The position numbers and the translations under genes are program-made. Below, in pieces: positions 11,350-20,143 of a DNA stretch of 60,399 nt. The notes below the pieces were generated by a model. It was given only the letters and a program-made list of their open reading frames with translations, was not told the DNA's origin and searched no databases. The stretch spans positions 1 through 60,399 of the forward strand of contig NZ_VTTI01000001.1 of the NCBI RefSeq assembly GCF_008641105.1. The letters run 5' to 3'. Origin of the DNA: Halopseudomonas salina (GTDB lineage: Bacteria; Pseudomonadota; Gammaproteobacteria; Pseudomonadales; Pseudomonadaceae). Each line of letters begins with the position of its first letter. Within the stretch, counting starts at the first letter, position 1.

Positions 11350-12404
11350 ATGAGGTTGCTTGATCGAAGCCGCTCGAAGACATTGAAAAAGGCCTCATCA
11401 CTTGGCTGATAGGCCAGAAAACCGAGCTTGCGGCTTTTCGACATATCGGTCACTACTTCAATCGGGCGGCCCAGATCAGCATCTGTATGCCATGGCGATA
11501 TGAGTCTCTGGATATCTGGCTCAGCCAGGTGAAACTGCTTTGACATGTCCTTCCATATGTCAGCGTCGTCGGCCATTTGCTGTTCAAGCGGTGCAGGTGT
11601 GCCGTCAAACGGCGCAGGGGCAATGCCGAACCAATCGGCGATACGCGCCCACATCCATTTCCAGCGAAATACATCACCGTTCACTACGTTGAATGCCTCG
11701 TTGGCCGCCGCAGGTGTCGTCGCGGCCCAGAGCATGTGTCGGGCCAGCTGTCCGGCATCGGTCATGTCGGTAAGACTGTTCCATTGCACGCCAGAACCCG
11801 GGAAGCGGAAGGGCCGCCCGGTGAAGCGGCAAATGGATGCGTAGACCGCCAGTGTCGTAGCCATGTTCATTGCGTTTCCCACCGCAACCCCTGTGACGGT
11901 GTGCGGCCGGTGAACACTCCAGGTAAAACCATCACGCTTGGCGGCGGCGAAGAGTTCATCCTCCTGGGCATAATAGAAATTCGGGACATCCAGGCGCCCC
12001 TGTTCTTCCCGGAACGGCGTTTGCGGAAGCGCGCCCTGGCCATAGGCTTCGAACGGCCCAAGGTAGTGCTTGAGGCCGGTCGACAGGGCCACATGACGAA
12101 CCGAGCCAGACCTACCAACAGCATCAAGCACATTCCTGAGCATTTCTGCGTTGACCCTAATATTCTCGGCCTCACTCGACTGGCGCGCCCAGGTTGTCAG
12201 AAATACATGGGTCGGCTCAATATCTGCCAAAGCCATCTTCAACTGATGAGGATCCAACAGATCTGCGCTGATTGGTGTTATACCTGCTGCCACATCGGGA
12301 CGACGAGCAAGGCCCGCGACGGCCCAGTGCTCTTCGGCCAGCAGGTGCGACACAGCGCTACCGATAATGCCACTCGCGCCTACAACCAAGGCTTGATTTT
12401 TCAT
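11337..12404 (-). CDS. PRISE-type short-chain dehydrogenase/reductase
   Basis: NAD(P)H-dependent reductase of the extended SDR type that includes progesterone 5-beta-reductase and iridoid synthase. The 355-residue protein starts with the nucleotide-binding GASGIIGSA and has the family blocks THVFLTTWARQ, STGLKHYLGPF and the YAQED/WSVHRPHT region; the active-site tyrosine of PRISE enzymes lies in NFYYAQED. GGAG is 8 bases upstream of ATG 12404. The natural substrate is unknown, probably an activated enone. It is divergent from an HxlR regulator 87 bases away, a common arrangement for reductases induced by electrophiles. Confidence 0.82.
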   Translation of the reverse strand: MKNQALVVGASGIIGSAVSHLLAEEHWAVAGLARRPDVAAGITPISADLLDPHQLKMALADIEPTHVFLTTWARQSSEAENIRVNAEMLRNVLDAVGRSGSVRHVALSTGLKHYLGPFEAYGQGALPQTPFREEQGRLDVPNFYYAQEDELFAAAKRDGFTWSVHRPHTVTGVAVGNAMNMATTLAVYASICRFTGRPFRFPGSGVQWNSLTDMTDAGQLARHMLWAATTPAAANEAFNVVNGDVFRWKWMWARIADWFGIAPAPFDGTPAPLEQQMADDADIWKDMSKQFHLAEPDIQRLISPWHTDADLGRPIEVVTDMSKSRKLGFLAYQPSDEAFFNVFERLRSSNLIPRK

Positions 12405-12491
12405 GTTGCCAACTCCAAAAAGGATATAGGCAACCACCTTAACCACTCGCACTCGCCGATCCTAGTCGGCACCAAATGGTAACCACCCCCA

Positions 12492-12875
12492 ATGCAGACC
12501 GGATCAGAAGAAGCACAATGGCGTGAAGACTGCGCACCACGGCGCGTTCTCGAGCTTTTCTCCACGAAGTGGACCAGCATGATATTGCATACGCTGCAGG
12601 TCCGACATGACGGGATAGCACGGACCGGATCCTTGCACCGATCCTTGCCCGGCATTTCCAAAAAGATGCTGATCCAGACCCTCCGTGAGCTGGAAGCCAG
12701 CGGACTGATCGAGCGACAAGTGCAGGACACCGTGCCGCCAGCAGTGAGTTATGCCCTATCGCCGCTCGGCAAGCTCATGGTCCAACCTATCGAAATGATT
12801 TACGAGTGGGCGCGAGCCAATTCGAACGCGCTGGACCAGTTGCAGGTGCGCCCAACGTCCAGGAGACGCCCCTGA
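12492..12875 (+). CDS. HxlR-family transcriptional regulator
   Basis: Winged-helix DNA-binding protein of 127 residues. The family features are the start region CAPRRVLELFSTKWTSMIL, the HTH around GISKKMLIQTLRELEASGLI and the wing VSYALSPLGK. One cysteine (in ECAPRR-type context, here DCAP) near residue 14 corresponds to the redox- or electrophile-sensing cysteine of many HxlR members. It most likely controls the divergent PRISE-type reductase. Confidence 0.88.
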   Translation: MQTGSEEAQWREDCAPRRVLELFSTKWTSMILHTLQVRHDGIARTGSLHRSLPGISKKMLIQTLRELEASGLIERQVQDTVPPAVSYALSPLGKLMVQPIEMIYEWARANSNALDQLQVRPTSRRRP

Positions 12876-12916
12876 ATCGGGTCGGGCAGCGCTGTATCCG
12901 GGAAGCTGAAGCAGGC

Positions 12917-13774
12917 TCAGGATTTATTGACAGCGCCCGGATCTACCGAAGCGCCCGCGCCCAGCTCGGCACGCACCTTGGCCAGGCGGGTACCCTCGGC
13001 AGCAGTGATACTGAACAGGCGAGCAGGATCGGCAACCCGCATCTGCAGTGCGCCCAGCTCCATACCCTCGGCCACGACAATGTCGTGTTGTCGCGTGCTC
13101 AATCCGTCAAGAATGGTTTGCGCAGCCACGCCAGGGTCGATGCCGTTATCGATATTGGCGTCTGAGCGGCCTCGAGCCGCGCCGCTGCCTTCCAGCGCAT
13201 TCGTAGCGATCGACGTACGCACAGAGCCCGGCAGAATAATACTGACGCCAATACCGTACGCATCCTCGACTTCAGCCCGTAGCGCCTCGAAATAGCCCAC
13301 CACCCCATGCTTGGCACCGCAATAGCCGGTTCTGAGCGCTGTGCCAACCTTGCCCGCCACGGAACTGACCACCGCGAGCTGTCCGCTGCCCTGCTCCACC
13401 ATGCGCGGGAGCAGCGCCTGGGTCAGCGCCAGTGGCGCCAGATAGTCGACTTCCATCAATTGCCGATACACATCAAATGAGGTATCCAACGCCAGACTGC
13501 GCTGACTGATGCCGGCATTGTTGATCAGCAGGTCAATACGCCCACGCCAGGTCCAGGCCTGCTCGACCAGATCCGGCAAGCTGTCGTATTCCGTGGTCTC
13601 AAAGGGTAGCACCAGTGTCCGCTCGGGAGCCTGCGCCGCCACAGCCTGCAAGGCCTCGGCGCGACGGCCGGAGAGTATTACCTCTGCCCCCTGGGCAAGC
13701 AATGCGTTGGCCAGTGCCTCACCGATCCCTGAAGACGCACCGGTAATCCAGACCACTTTGGATGCAAATGACAT
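12917..13774 (-). CDS. Short-chain dehydrogenase/reductase
   Basis: Classical SDR of 285 residues. It has the Rossmann motif TGASSGIG at residues 11-18, NNAG near 90, a catalytic serine in VVSSVAG and the YxxxK pair in YCGAKH. The substrate is not predictable. ATG 13774 has GGAG 10 bases upstream; a longer frame reaching 13921 lacks a ribosome site. It is convergent with the HxlR gene and follows an orphan lipoprotein gene on the same strand after 113 bases. Confidence 0.88.
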   Translation of the reverse strand: MSFASKVVWITGASSGIGEALANALLAQGAEVILSGRRAEALQAVAAQAPERTLVLPFETTEYDSLPDLVEQAWTWRGRIDLLINNAGISQRSLALDTSFDVYRQLMEVDYLAPLALTQALLPRMVEQGSGQLAVVSSVAGKVGTALRTGYCGAKHGVVGYFEALRAEVEDAYGIGVSIILPGSVRTSIATNALEGSGAARGRSDANIDNGIDPGVAAQTILDGLSTRQHDIVVAEGMELGALQMRVADPARLFSITAAEGTRLAKVRAELGAGASVDPGAVNKS

Positions 13775-13887
13775 AGCTTGTATCTCCATTGTCGGCGGGC
13801 GACGGCTGTCCCGCGCAGCAATGCAAAATAGCCTTATCCGGGCGTTCTGTCTGTCTCGATTTTGACAGTCGGCCCGGCGACAGGCTT

Positions 13888-14499
13888 CTATCGGGAGATC
13901 AGAAGATTGTCCTGTGACCACTCGCCGAGAAAGGGCTGTTTCAAGAGGATATTGGCATCACCGACCAGCGGATAACGACTCTTGAACAGCGCAACATCAC
14001 GCTCACTGCGATCGCGAATCTCTGGTAGCAGGTTGTTGATTACCGGTTGGCCGAGGACGTTCTTAGCCATCTCGACATGCACGTGCAAATTACCCAGATA
14101 CAGGGCCTTGCCGGGCTCTACGATGAATTTGATTTCTGGAACGGGCTTGGCTGATGAATACTGCGTGACGCCATGGGTAAGCGACCAGTACGTCAGACTA
14201 TTGGGCCCCACGGGAAGCTCCACGGCGATCAGGCGACCGAAATCTCCCTCAAGCTCACTGGGCTTGAGATTGAGACCTGCAATCTGCTCTTGCCGGGAAT
14301 TTACAAAGCCGCCCTGGCTGAAGCTGAAGGTGGCGATGGGGGCATCTCCACCCTCAGCTCCGGTACTCAGGCTGGCAAACACCAGCCCGGTTTTGCTCAG
14401 CTGACTCGGATCAAGCCCCTGATTGGCATTTTTGGCCGCGCATCCGGCGAGTAACAAGATCGCCAGCAAGGCAAGGTACTTCCATGTAATACGGATCAA
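13888..14499 (-). CDS. Orphan lipoprotein, copy A of a duplicated pair
   Basis: Unknown function. A 203-residue lipoprotein: signal WKYLALLAILLLAGC, then A-A-K, and a soluble domain rich in beta-type sequence with NSLTYW, ALYLGNLH and NLLPEIRDRSERD. The start is TTG at 14499 with GGAGG and a 6-base gap; this is supported by the paralogue at 23885-24496, which has the same length (203), the same GGAGGTCACCG leader and a GTG start. The two proteins align end to end without large gaps by eye. No Pfam family is recalled with confidence. Confidence 0.75.
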   Translation of the reverse strand: MIRITWKYLALLAILLLAGCAAKNANQGLDPSQLSKTGLVFASLSTGAEGGDAPIATFSFSQGGFVNSRQEQIAGLNLKPSELEGDFGRLIAVELPVGPNSLTYWSLTHGVTQYSSAKPVPEIKFIVEPGKALYLGNLHVHVEMAKNVLGQPVINNLLPEIRDRSERDVALFKSRYPLVGDANILLKQPFLGEWSQDNLLISR

Positions 14500-14679
14500 C
14501 GGTGACCTCCAGTCAATTGCAGCGCACGCAAAAACGATGGCTGAGCAGCGGTTCATTCCACCCAGCAAGGGAGGTGCCTGCACATTCCTTTGCTTGCGGG
14601 AAGCTTAGCCAAACCACCCGGTACTGTCGACAGAATTCAGCTCTTTGCGCTGTATTGGCGGTGAGCTCTGGTGAGGGCG

Positions 14680-16908
14680 TTAATAGACGTCCTCCAGATA
14701 CTGCCCACGACTTCTGAGGGTTTCGACATCGATACGTAACGGCCTGACGATTTCGTCCAAAACCAGCCTGACCCCCGACGCCATGCCCCGGCCACCACAG
14801 ACCAGTATTTGTGCCCCCCTCTCTATCATCTGACGTACAGCGACCTGGTCTTCCATTAACTTGTCCTGAACATAGGCGTGCTCAACTGATCTGGAAAACG
14901 CCGTATTCAACCCTGTCAGTCGGTGGTCCTCAAGGTAGCACCCCAACTCGGGCTGATAGAGAAAATCCGATTGCGGACTGCGTCCGCCCCAGTACAAAAA
15001 CATGGGGTTGCGCCGGGTATTCTTTCGAATGAACCCCGTCAGCGGACCTATTCCTGCACCCGCGCCTATCAGAATAACAGGGGCGCTTCCGACAGCAGGA
15101 CGAAAGCCCGGGTTCTGACGGATAAAGCCCTCGATCCGATCACCGCGCTTGAGTTGGTGCAAGAAACCGGAGCACAAACCGTCGGGCTGCTTGCGAACAC
15201 ATATCTCAATGACACCGTCAGAAGTAGAAGAGGCCAGGGAGTATAATCGTGGGCTATGCCCCCCAGGCGGCATAACACCTAACAAGTCTCCAGCCTCAAA
15301 ATCCGGCAAACTGCCGCGACTCGCTTTGAAAAAGGCTTGCCACCAGCTACGACCCAACCTGGACTGCCGGAAACGCAGAATACTGGTCGGCGCCTGCACC
15401 GCGACCCCGTAATCCGCCCGTTCAACAAGCTCCAGCGTCACCGTTGCCGGAGGCAATGGCTCGTAGCTCAGCGAAAGTGGCCTTCCAATGAGCTCACTGA
15501 TCCTGCCTCCCCACTGGTTGAATTGCGTACCGGAACAACGATCTATCAGTTCGATCTTGTGTATGCGGGACAGCCCTTTGGCGGCGAGCGCGGCATCCAC
15601 CTCCAGGGCAAACTGGCAGAACGTCGAGAACTGCTTGTCCCCAAAACCCAGCACGGCATATCTCAACGTCTCCCCACCCCTGAAATAAGCGAGTCTGGAC
15701 ATGAATCGGCGTGCTGAAGCCGGCGCGTCGCCGTCACCATAGGTCGAGGTGAGTATAAAAAGCATGGATGCCTGCGGATAAGTCTCAGCTAACGCGTTCA
15801 TCTCGCTGCAATGCACCTGGATACCTGCCTTGTTCAGTCCGGATTGGAGTTCCCGGGCAAAGCCCCAGGTAGCATTGTTTTCGGATCCGACAAGGATAAT
15901 GGCGTCAGCCCTGGAGATACTGACATTGTTCGCCAACTGCGCTGAAGAACGGCGTCGCCGCCACCAGACTGTTATGCCAGTCAGTGACAGGGCCGGAACC
16001 GTCAGCGCCGTTGCTCCGAGAACCAAGCCCAGCCACCAAAGGCCTTCGCCGGTGTGCAAGCGGACCATCCACTTCTGGAAAACGCTAGCGGCGGCCCGTG
16101 GCTGAAACTTCAGCAGCTCCCCGGTCGCCTGATCAACAAAACCGGCACCCTCGCTGGTGGTCAGCGAGTACGCGTCCTGCCGGTCATCGGGATAGGGAAA
16201 CACCAGTTCCCGCAACTCGCCTAGGTCAATATCCGATAGGGCCGCCAGGGTCGCTACCGGAGCCGGTTGCCCCCCAGATACTTCAGCAGGGAAAGTCGGT
16301 CCGGTTTCGGGCGGTTCGGGCAGCAGGCCGAAACGCAATGCCGACATATAACCACCGGTCAACGCCGACAGCAGCAAGCCGAGTATGGCAAATCGGGCCA
16401 GTTCTGCGTGAATCCGTGTGCTGCCCGAGCCTGTGAACGGCCGCAACAACGCACGCCAGCCGCCTGTCCGACGGACCAGCAGCAGGGTGCCGGAGATACA
16501 GACAAGGAGCATTACCACCGCCATCAACCCGGCCAACATTCGACCAGGGCTATCCAGCAGAAACGAGCGATGCAAATCCTTGATCCAGATAAAAAAAGCC
16601 GATGGCTCGTAGGGCGCCATGCCCTCGCCGGTAAGAGGGTTGACCAGATCTGCCCCAGGCTGGCCGTCGCGATTGTAATAGACAATCACGCCGCCGGAAG
16701 CGCCACGCACAATCTGTTCGGCGCCGGGATAATGGTCAACGACACGCCCGGCCAGCTCAGCCACACTCACCTCACCAGCAGCGGGGATCAGCGTTGCTGC
16801 CCTGTCCATTGCAGGCACCAAGGACAGAATCGCGCCGGTGACTGCAAGCGTCATCAGAAATATCGCCGCGAACAGGCCGGGTAGGCCGTGAATTTTACGC
16901 AACATCAC
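14680..16908 (-). CDS. PepSY-TM membrane reductase with flavodoxin and FNR-type domains
   Basis: Inner-membrane flavoprotein electron-transfer enzyme of 742 residues. Order: an N-terminal membrane helix (residues 5-30), a periplasmic PepSY region, three more membrane helices near 135-155, 190-210 and 300-325, a flavodoxin domain (about 340-470; TSTYGDGDAPASARRF) and a ferredoxin-NADP reductase-like domain (about 500-742; RLYSLASS for FAD, GAGAGIGPLTGF for NADPH). Such proteins are linked to ferric-siderophore or periplasmic cofactor reduction in proteobacteria. It ends an operon with the DUF2271 and PepSY genes upstream. Confidence 0.85.
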   Translation of the reverse strand: MMLRKIHGLPGLFAAIFLMTLAVTGAILSLVPAMDRAATLIPAAGEVSVAELAGRVVDHYPGAEQIVRGASGGVIVYYNRDGQPGADLVNPLTGEGMAPYEPSAFFIWIKDLHRSFLLDSPGRMLAGLMAVVMLLVCISGTLLLVRRTGGWRALLRPFTGSGSTRIHAELARFAILGLLLSALTGGYMSALRFGLLPEPPETGPTFPAEVSGGQPAPVATLAALSDIDLGELRELVFPYPDDRQDAYSLTTSEGAGFVDQATGELLKFQPRAAASVFQKWMVRLHTGEGLWWLGLVLGATALTVPALSLTGITVWWRRRRSSAQLANNVSISRADAIILVGSENNATWGFARELQSGLNKAGIQVHCSEMNALAETYPQASMLFILTSTYGDGDAPASARRFMSRLAYFRGGETLRYAVLGFGDKQFSTFCQFALEVDAALAAKGLSRIHKIELIDRCSGTQFNQWGGRISELIGRPLSLSYEPLPPATVTLELVERADYGVAVQAPTSILRFRQSRLGRSWWQAFFKASRGSLPDFEAGDLLGVMPPGGHSPRLYSLASSTSDGVIEICVRKQPDGLCSGFLHQLKRGDRIEGFIRQNPGFRPAVGSAPVILIGAGAGIGPLTGFIRKNTRRNPMFLYWGGRSPQSDFLYQPELGCYLEDHRLTGLNTAFSRSVEHAYVQDKLMEDQVAVRQMIERGAQILVCGGRGMASGVRLVLDEIVRPLRIDVETLRSRGQYLEDVY

Positions 16909-16926
16909 TTTTGCCCCTCCAGTTCG

Positions 16927-17391
16927 TCAAAAATCGTAGCGAAAGGAGCGAACATACCCATCACCGGCAACCGGTTTGCCGGAACCGTCACTCGTCAGTG
17001 GAACGGCGACTTCCGCCCGATGATCGCGCTTGTCTTCAACTGCGGTGTCGACCCGCACTACATAGCCCTTATCGATCAACGCATCATCCAGGTCCAGGGT
17101 GACTTTCAGAGTGCGCCCACTGGTTACGCTGGCCCCAGCGATGCCATCGTATTCAGCCGGATCCAGACCACTACCACGAGCCCAACCGCTCAGGTGCTTG
17201 TAATATTTGGATTTTTTCCCAGCAACCCAGAGTGTCTTCTCATATCTACCGGCAGCATCCGTCAGGTACAGCGCCACATAGGCGCCATCGCCTCGGTATT
17301 TGAGCAATTGGGTCGTGAAGGTCACCTCACGCGCCTGAGCCATGCCGGGTACAGCGATCGCCAGGCCCAAAGCAAACAGGAACATTTTCAT
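16927..17391 (-). CDS. Exported DUF2271 protein
   Basis: A 154-residue protein with a signal peptide (cleavage after MAQA, residue 20) and a single DUF2271 domain, seen in YVALYLTD, KYYKHLSGW and the TSGRTLKVTLDLDD block. The family is periplasmic and typically sits beside PepSY-TM reductases; its biochemical role is unknown. It is separated from the reductase by 18 bases and from the PepSY gene by 58 bases on the same strand, so a three-gene operon is likely. Confidence 0.85.
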   Translation of the reverse strand: MKMFLFALGLAIAVPGMAQAREVTFTTQLLKYRGDGAYVALYLTDAAGRYEKTLWVAGKKSKYYKHLSGWARGSGLDPAEYDGIAGASVTSGRTLKVTLDLDDALIDKGYVVRVDTAVEDKRDHRAEVAVPLTSDGSGKPVAGDGYVRSFRYDF

Positions 17392-17449
17392 ACAGTCTCT
17401 CCAGTAAAAACATGAACAGCATCAGAGCTGAACGGGCTAGGTCGGCGGG

Positions 17450-17833
17450 TTACTCGATAGTTACGCTTGGGCGACCCTCGACGCTGTCGGAGCGTCTTAC
17501 TGGCGCCGCGGCTGAGCCCTTCGTGTTCTTGCCCCTTTTAGTACCGTGACGGCCATCGTCATCGTCATCTTCGCGCTCCAGCTCCATCAACAGCAGGGAG
17601 GCGGGCGCAAAGGACGCCTCTGCTCGATACCCCTCCGGGGCCAGCCCCTTTACCTCATAGCAGCCGTCATCGACCTTGATGCGGTAAACAGTCCAGCCTT
17701 CGGCTTCCAATTTCTGACGCAGGTTTTCCCGGGGCTGCCAACTGGCCACCGGATCATCACAGTCGTCGTCTGCCAATACCGACGTACTCAAAAAAACGAG
17801 CACAAGGCTGACAAACAAGGGCTTGGTTTTCAT
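17450..17833 (-). CDS. Small exported PepSY-domain protein
   Basis: A 127-residue periplasmic protein: signal peptide ending VLA (residue 21), then an acidic DDDCDDP segment, a PepSY-type domain (LRQKLEAEGWTVYRIKVDD, CYEVKG) and a disordered acidic/basic tail. Two cysteines (in DDCDD and DGCYE) could form a disulfide. Acidic PepSY proteins of this kind are often controlled by a neighbouring two-component system; one is divergently encoded from 18038. It is the first gene of the DUF2271/reductase operon. Confidence 0.75.
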   Translation of the reverse strand: MKTKPLFVSLVLVFLSTSVLADDDCDDPVASWQPRENLRQKLEAEGWTVYRIKVDDGCYEVKGLAPEGYRAEASFAPASLLLMELEREDDDDDGRHGTKRGKNTKGSAAAPVRRSDSVEGRPSVTIE

Positions 17834-18037
17834 GGCGTGTCTCCTGTTGAACTCTCACAGCGGACTCTATGAGCTTTTCCTGACACGGGCCTTAACGGGG
17901 TCAGAAGAAGATCAGAAAACCGCAGAAGTGTTTTTATGGACGCGCAGCCCACGGAAGAGAACAATGACCATGTCATTCAGGCTGTTGTCAGGAAGCAGCG
18001 GTAGCATCCTCAATTCATGACTGAAAAAGAGAGCACC

Positions 18038-18700
18038 ATGCGAGTACTGCTGGTTGAGGATACGGTCGGACTGGGCGAGGCGGTGCGGGATCAGATCGCC
18101 GATGACGGTCACGCAGTAGACTGGGTGCAGACTCTGAGCTTCGCCGAGGCCAGTGTGCAGGCCACTACCTATGATCTCATCCTGCTCGATCTGATGCTCC
18201 CGGATGGGCATGGCATTGGCTTTCTTAGAAAGCAAAGGGCAGTTGGAAACTCGACACCGGTCATCATTCTTACCGCCCGGGATCAGGTATCTGACCGGAT
18301 TGAAGGGCTGAATGCCGGCGCCGACGACTATCTGGTCAAGCCCTTTGACCTTTCCGAGCTGTCGGCCCGCGTGTCTGCAGTAGCACGACGTTACCGCGGC
18401 GATCCAAACCCGCTGATACGCGTTGGCGATCTGGAAATCGACCTGGGTGATCATCTAATCAATCGCTGCGGTAAACAGGTAGAGCTGACCGCTCGCGAGT
18501 GGGCACTGTTCGAAGGCTTTATCCAGCGGCCTGGCATGTTGCTATCGCGCGCACAGCTGGAAGATCGCCTCTATGCTTTCGGGGCAGAAATCGAAAGCAA
18601 TACCATCGAGGTGTATATCAGCCGTATGCGCAAAAAGCTGGGGCGTGATGCCATTGTAACCGTCAGGGGTATGGGCTACCGCCTGGAAACACATGAGTAG
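18038..18700 (+). CDS. OmpR-family response regulator, QseB/PmrA-like
   Basis: 220-residue regulator with a receiver domain (start RVLLVEDT, phospho-acceptor in LILLDLMLPDGHG, lysine in YLVKPFD) and a C-terminal winged helix ending VTVRGMGYRLE. ATG 18038 is preferred as the family start; an in-frame ATG at 18017 adds seven residues. Stop overlaps the kinase start by 8 bases. The 204-base divergent region to the PepSY gene suggests it controls that operon. Confidence 0.9.
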   Translation: MRVLLVEDTVGLGEAVRDQIADDGHAVDWVQTLSFAEASVQATTYDLILLDLMLPDGHGIGFLRKQRAVGNSTPVIILTARDQVSDRIEGLNAGADDYLVKPFDLSELSARVSAVARRYRGDPNPLIRVGDLEIDLGDHLINRCGKQVELTAREWALFEGFIQRPGMLLSRAQLEDRLYAFGAEIESNTIEVYISRMRKKLGRDAIVTVRGMGYRLETHE

Positions 18701-20021
18701 CAGAGCCAGCCTGCAAAAAAGCCTGGGGATCGGCCTCACGCTGGGGGTCACTCTGCTCTGGCTAATGGGGGTGATCGCCTCGGGCCTGGTCGCCCAGCAC
18801 GAAATGAATGAAGTTTTCGACAGCGCGCTTGAGGAAACCGCGCAGCGCATTCTACCCCTGGCTGTGACCGACATACTGAACCGGGAGAATCGCGCCAGCA
18901 ATCTTCGGGCGCCGGCTCTGAAGGAGCATGACGAATATCTCACCTACCTGGTACGGGATGGCGAGGGCAACCTCCTGCTCCAGTCCCACGATGCCAACCC
19001 AGGTGACTTTAGGTCACACCCCAGTGAAGGCTTTTCGAACACGCCCTCGCACCGAATCTACGGTGTATCCGCAGTAAGCGAGACCATCTATCTTGAAATA
19101 GCCGAGCCCCTGGCTCACCGCCGTGAGGCTGCGCTGGAGGCCGGCGTAGCGCTGCTCTTGCCCTTGTTCCTGCTGATACCGGTCAGTTTTCTGGGTGTCT
19201 GGTGGATCGTTCGCTTTACCTTGCGCCAAGTGGTTGAATTCCAGAAATCCATAGAATCTAGAGGCGCAGGAGACCTCTCTCCGGTAGCAACGGATCGATT
19301 ACCAGTCGAGTTCGAGCCTATTGCCACAGCGGTCAATCAACTGCTGGAACGACTACACCGCGCCCTCGAGTCCGAGCGCAGCTTCACCGCTAATAGCGCC
19401 CACGAGTTACGCACACCTTTGGCAACCGCACTGGCCAAGGTGCAGAGGCTTAAAGGTCAGATGGATGGCGATCCATTGAAAAAAACCGTTATTCAGATCG
19501 AGGATGCATTGCGCAGCCTGTCGACCCTGTCCGGAAAACTACTCGAGCTGGCAAAAGCAGAGGGCGGTGGGGCAATAGCGCAGAATCCTCAGAATCTCGT
19601 GCCGATACTGGAGATGGTAGTTAAGGATTTTGCGAGCCAGGCGCAAGGACGCATTGTGCTGAGCCTGCCAGATAATGCAGTGGATTCATTCCTTGATCCG
19701 GATACCTTTGCCATATTGGTCCGTAATCTGATTGAGAACGCGATCAAGCATGGTGACCCGGCGCAACTGATAGAAATCAGCATGCACGACAACGGCACCC
19801 TGAAGGTGTGCAATGGCGGAGGCATTGTTTCACCAGCCCAGCTCGACCTGCTCCGAAACCGGTTTGTACGTTCAACAACCGGTGCAAGCGGATCCGGTCT
19901 GGGTCTCGCTATTGCAGATGCGATTGCCAAAGGTGCAGGCATGACATTGCATTTGCGTTCTCCGGCAAGGGAACGGCAGGACGGTTTCGAAGCAGAGATC
20001 AACCTGAGGAACCGCCAGTGA
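18693..20021 (+). CDS. Sensor histidine kinase, QseC-like
   Basis: Membrane kinase of 442 residues. Two membrane helices (about 12-35 and 150-172) enclose a periplasmic sensor of about 115 residues. A HAMP-like linker, the phospho-acceptor box AHELRTPLATAL, the N box LIENAIKHG and G boxes ending GSGLGLAIADAIAKG follow. It forms a pair with the upstream regulator. The signal is unknown; the neighbouring PepSY reductase makes a metal or redox cue plausible. Confidence 0.9.
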   Translation: MSSRASLQKSLGIGLTLGVTLLWLMGVIASGLVAQHEMNEVFDSALEETAQRILPLAVTDILNRENRASNLRAPALKEHDEYLTYLVRDGEGNLLLQSHDANPGDFRSHPSEGFSNTPSHRIYGVSAVSETIYLEIAEPLAHRREAALEAGVALLLPLFLLIPVSFLGVWWIVRFTLRQVVEFQKSIESRGAGDLSPVATDRLPVEFEPIATAVNQLLERLHRALESERSFTANSAHELRTPLATALAKVQRLKGQMDGDPLKKTVIQIEDALRSLSTLSGKLLELAKAEGGGAIAQNPQNLVPILEMVVKDFASQAQGRIVLSLPDNAVDSFLDPDTFAILVRNLIENAIKHGDPAQLIEISMHDNGTLKVCNGGGIVSPAQLDLLRNRFVRSTTGASGSGLGLAIADAIAKGAGMTLHLRSPARERQDGFEAEINLRNRQ

Positions 20022-20045
20022 GCAGTTTGAATACGTCACATTAAA

Positions 20046-20060
20046 TGAGAATCAATTTCA
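20046..20060. promoter_or_regulatory. Weak Fur-box-like site
   Basis: TGAGAATCAATTTCA fits the 7-1-7 Fur pattern TGATAATnATTATCA with three mismatches. It lies 84 bases before the metallophosphoesterase gene. AT-rich spacers can mimic this, so iron control is only a hypothesis. Confidence 0.25.
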
Positions 20061-20143
20061 ACAAACGGTAATATCTTTGCCGCCAAGACGTCACAGCTCT
20101 TGCTGAATATATTCGCTCCGACCATTCCATATCGAGAGCAAAA

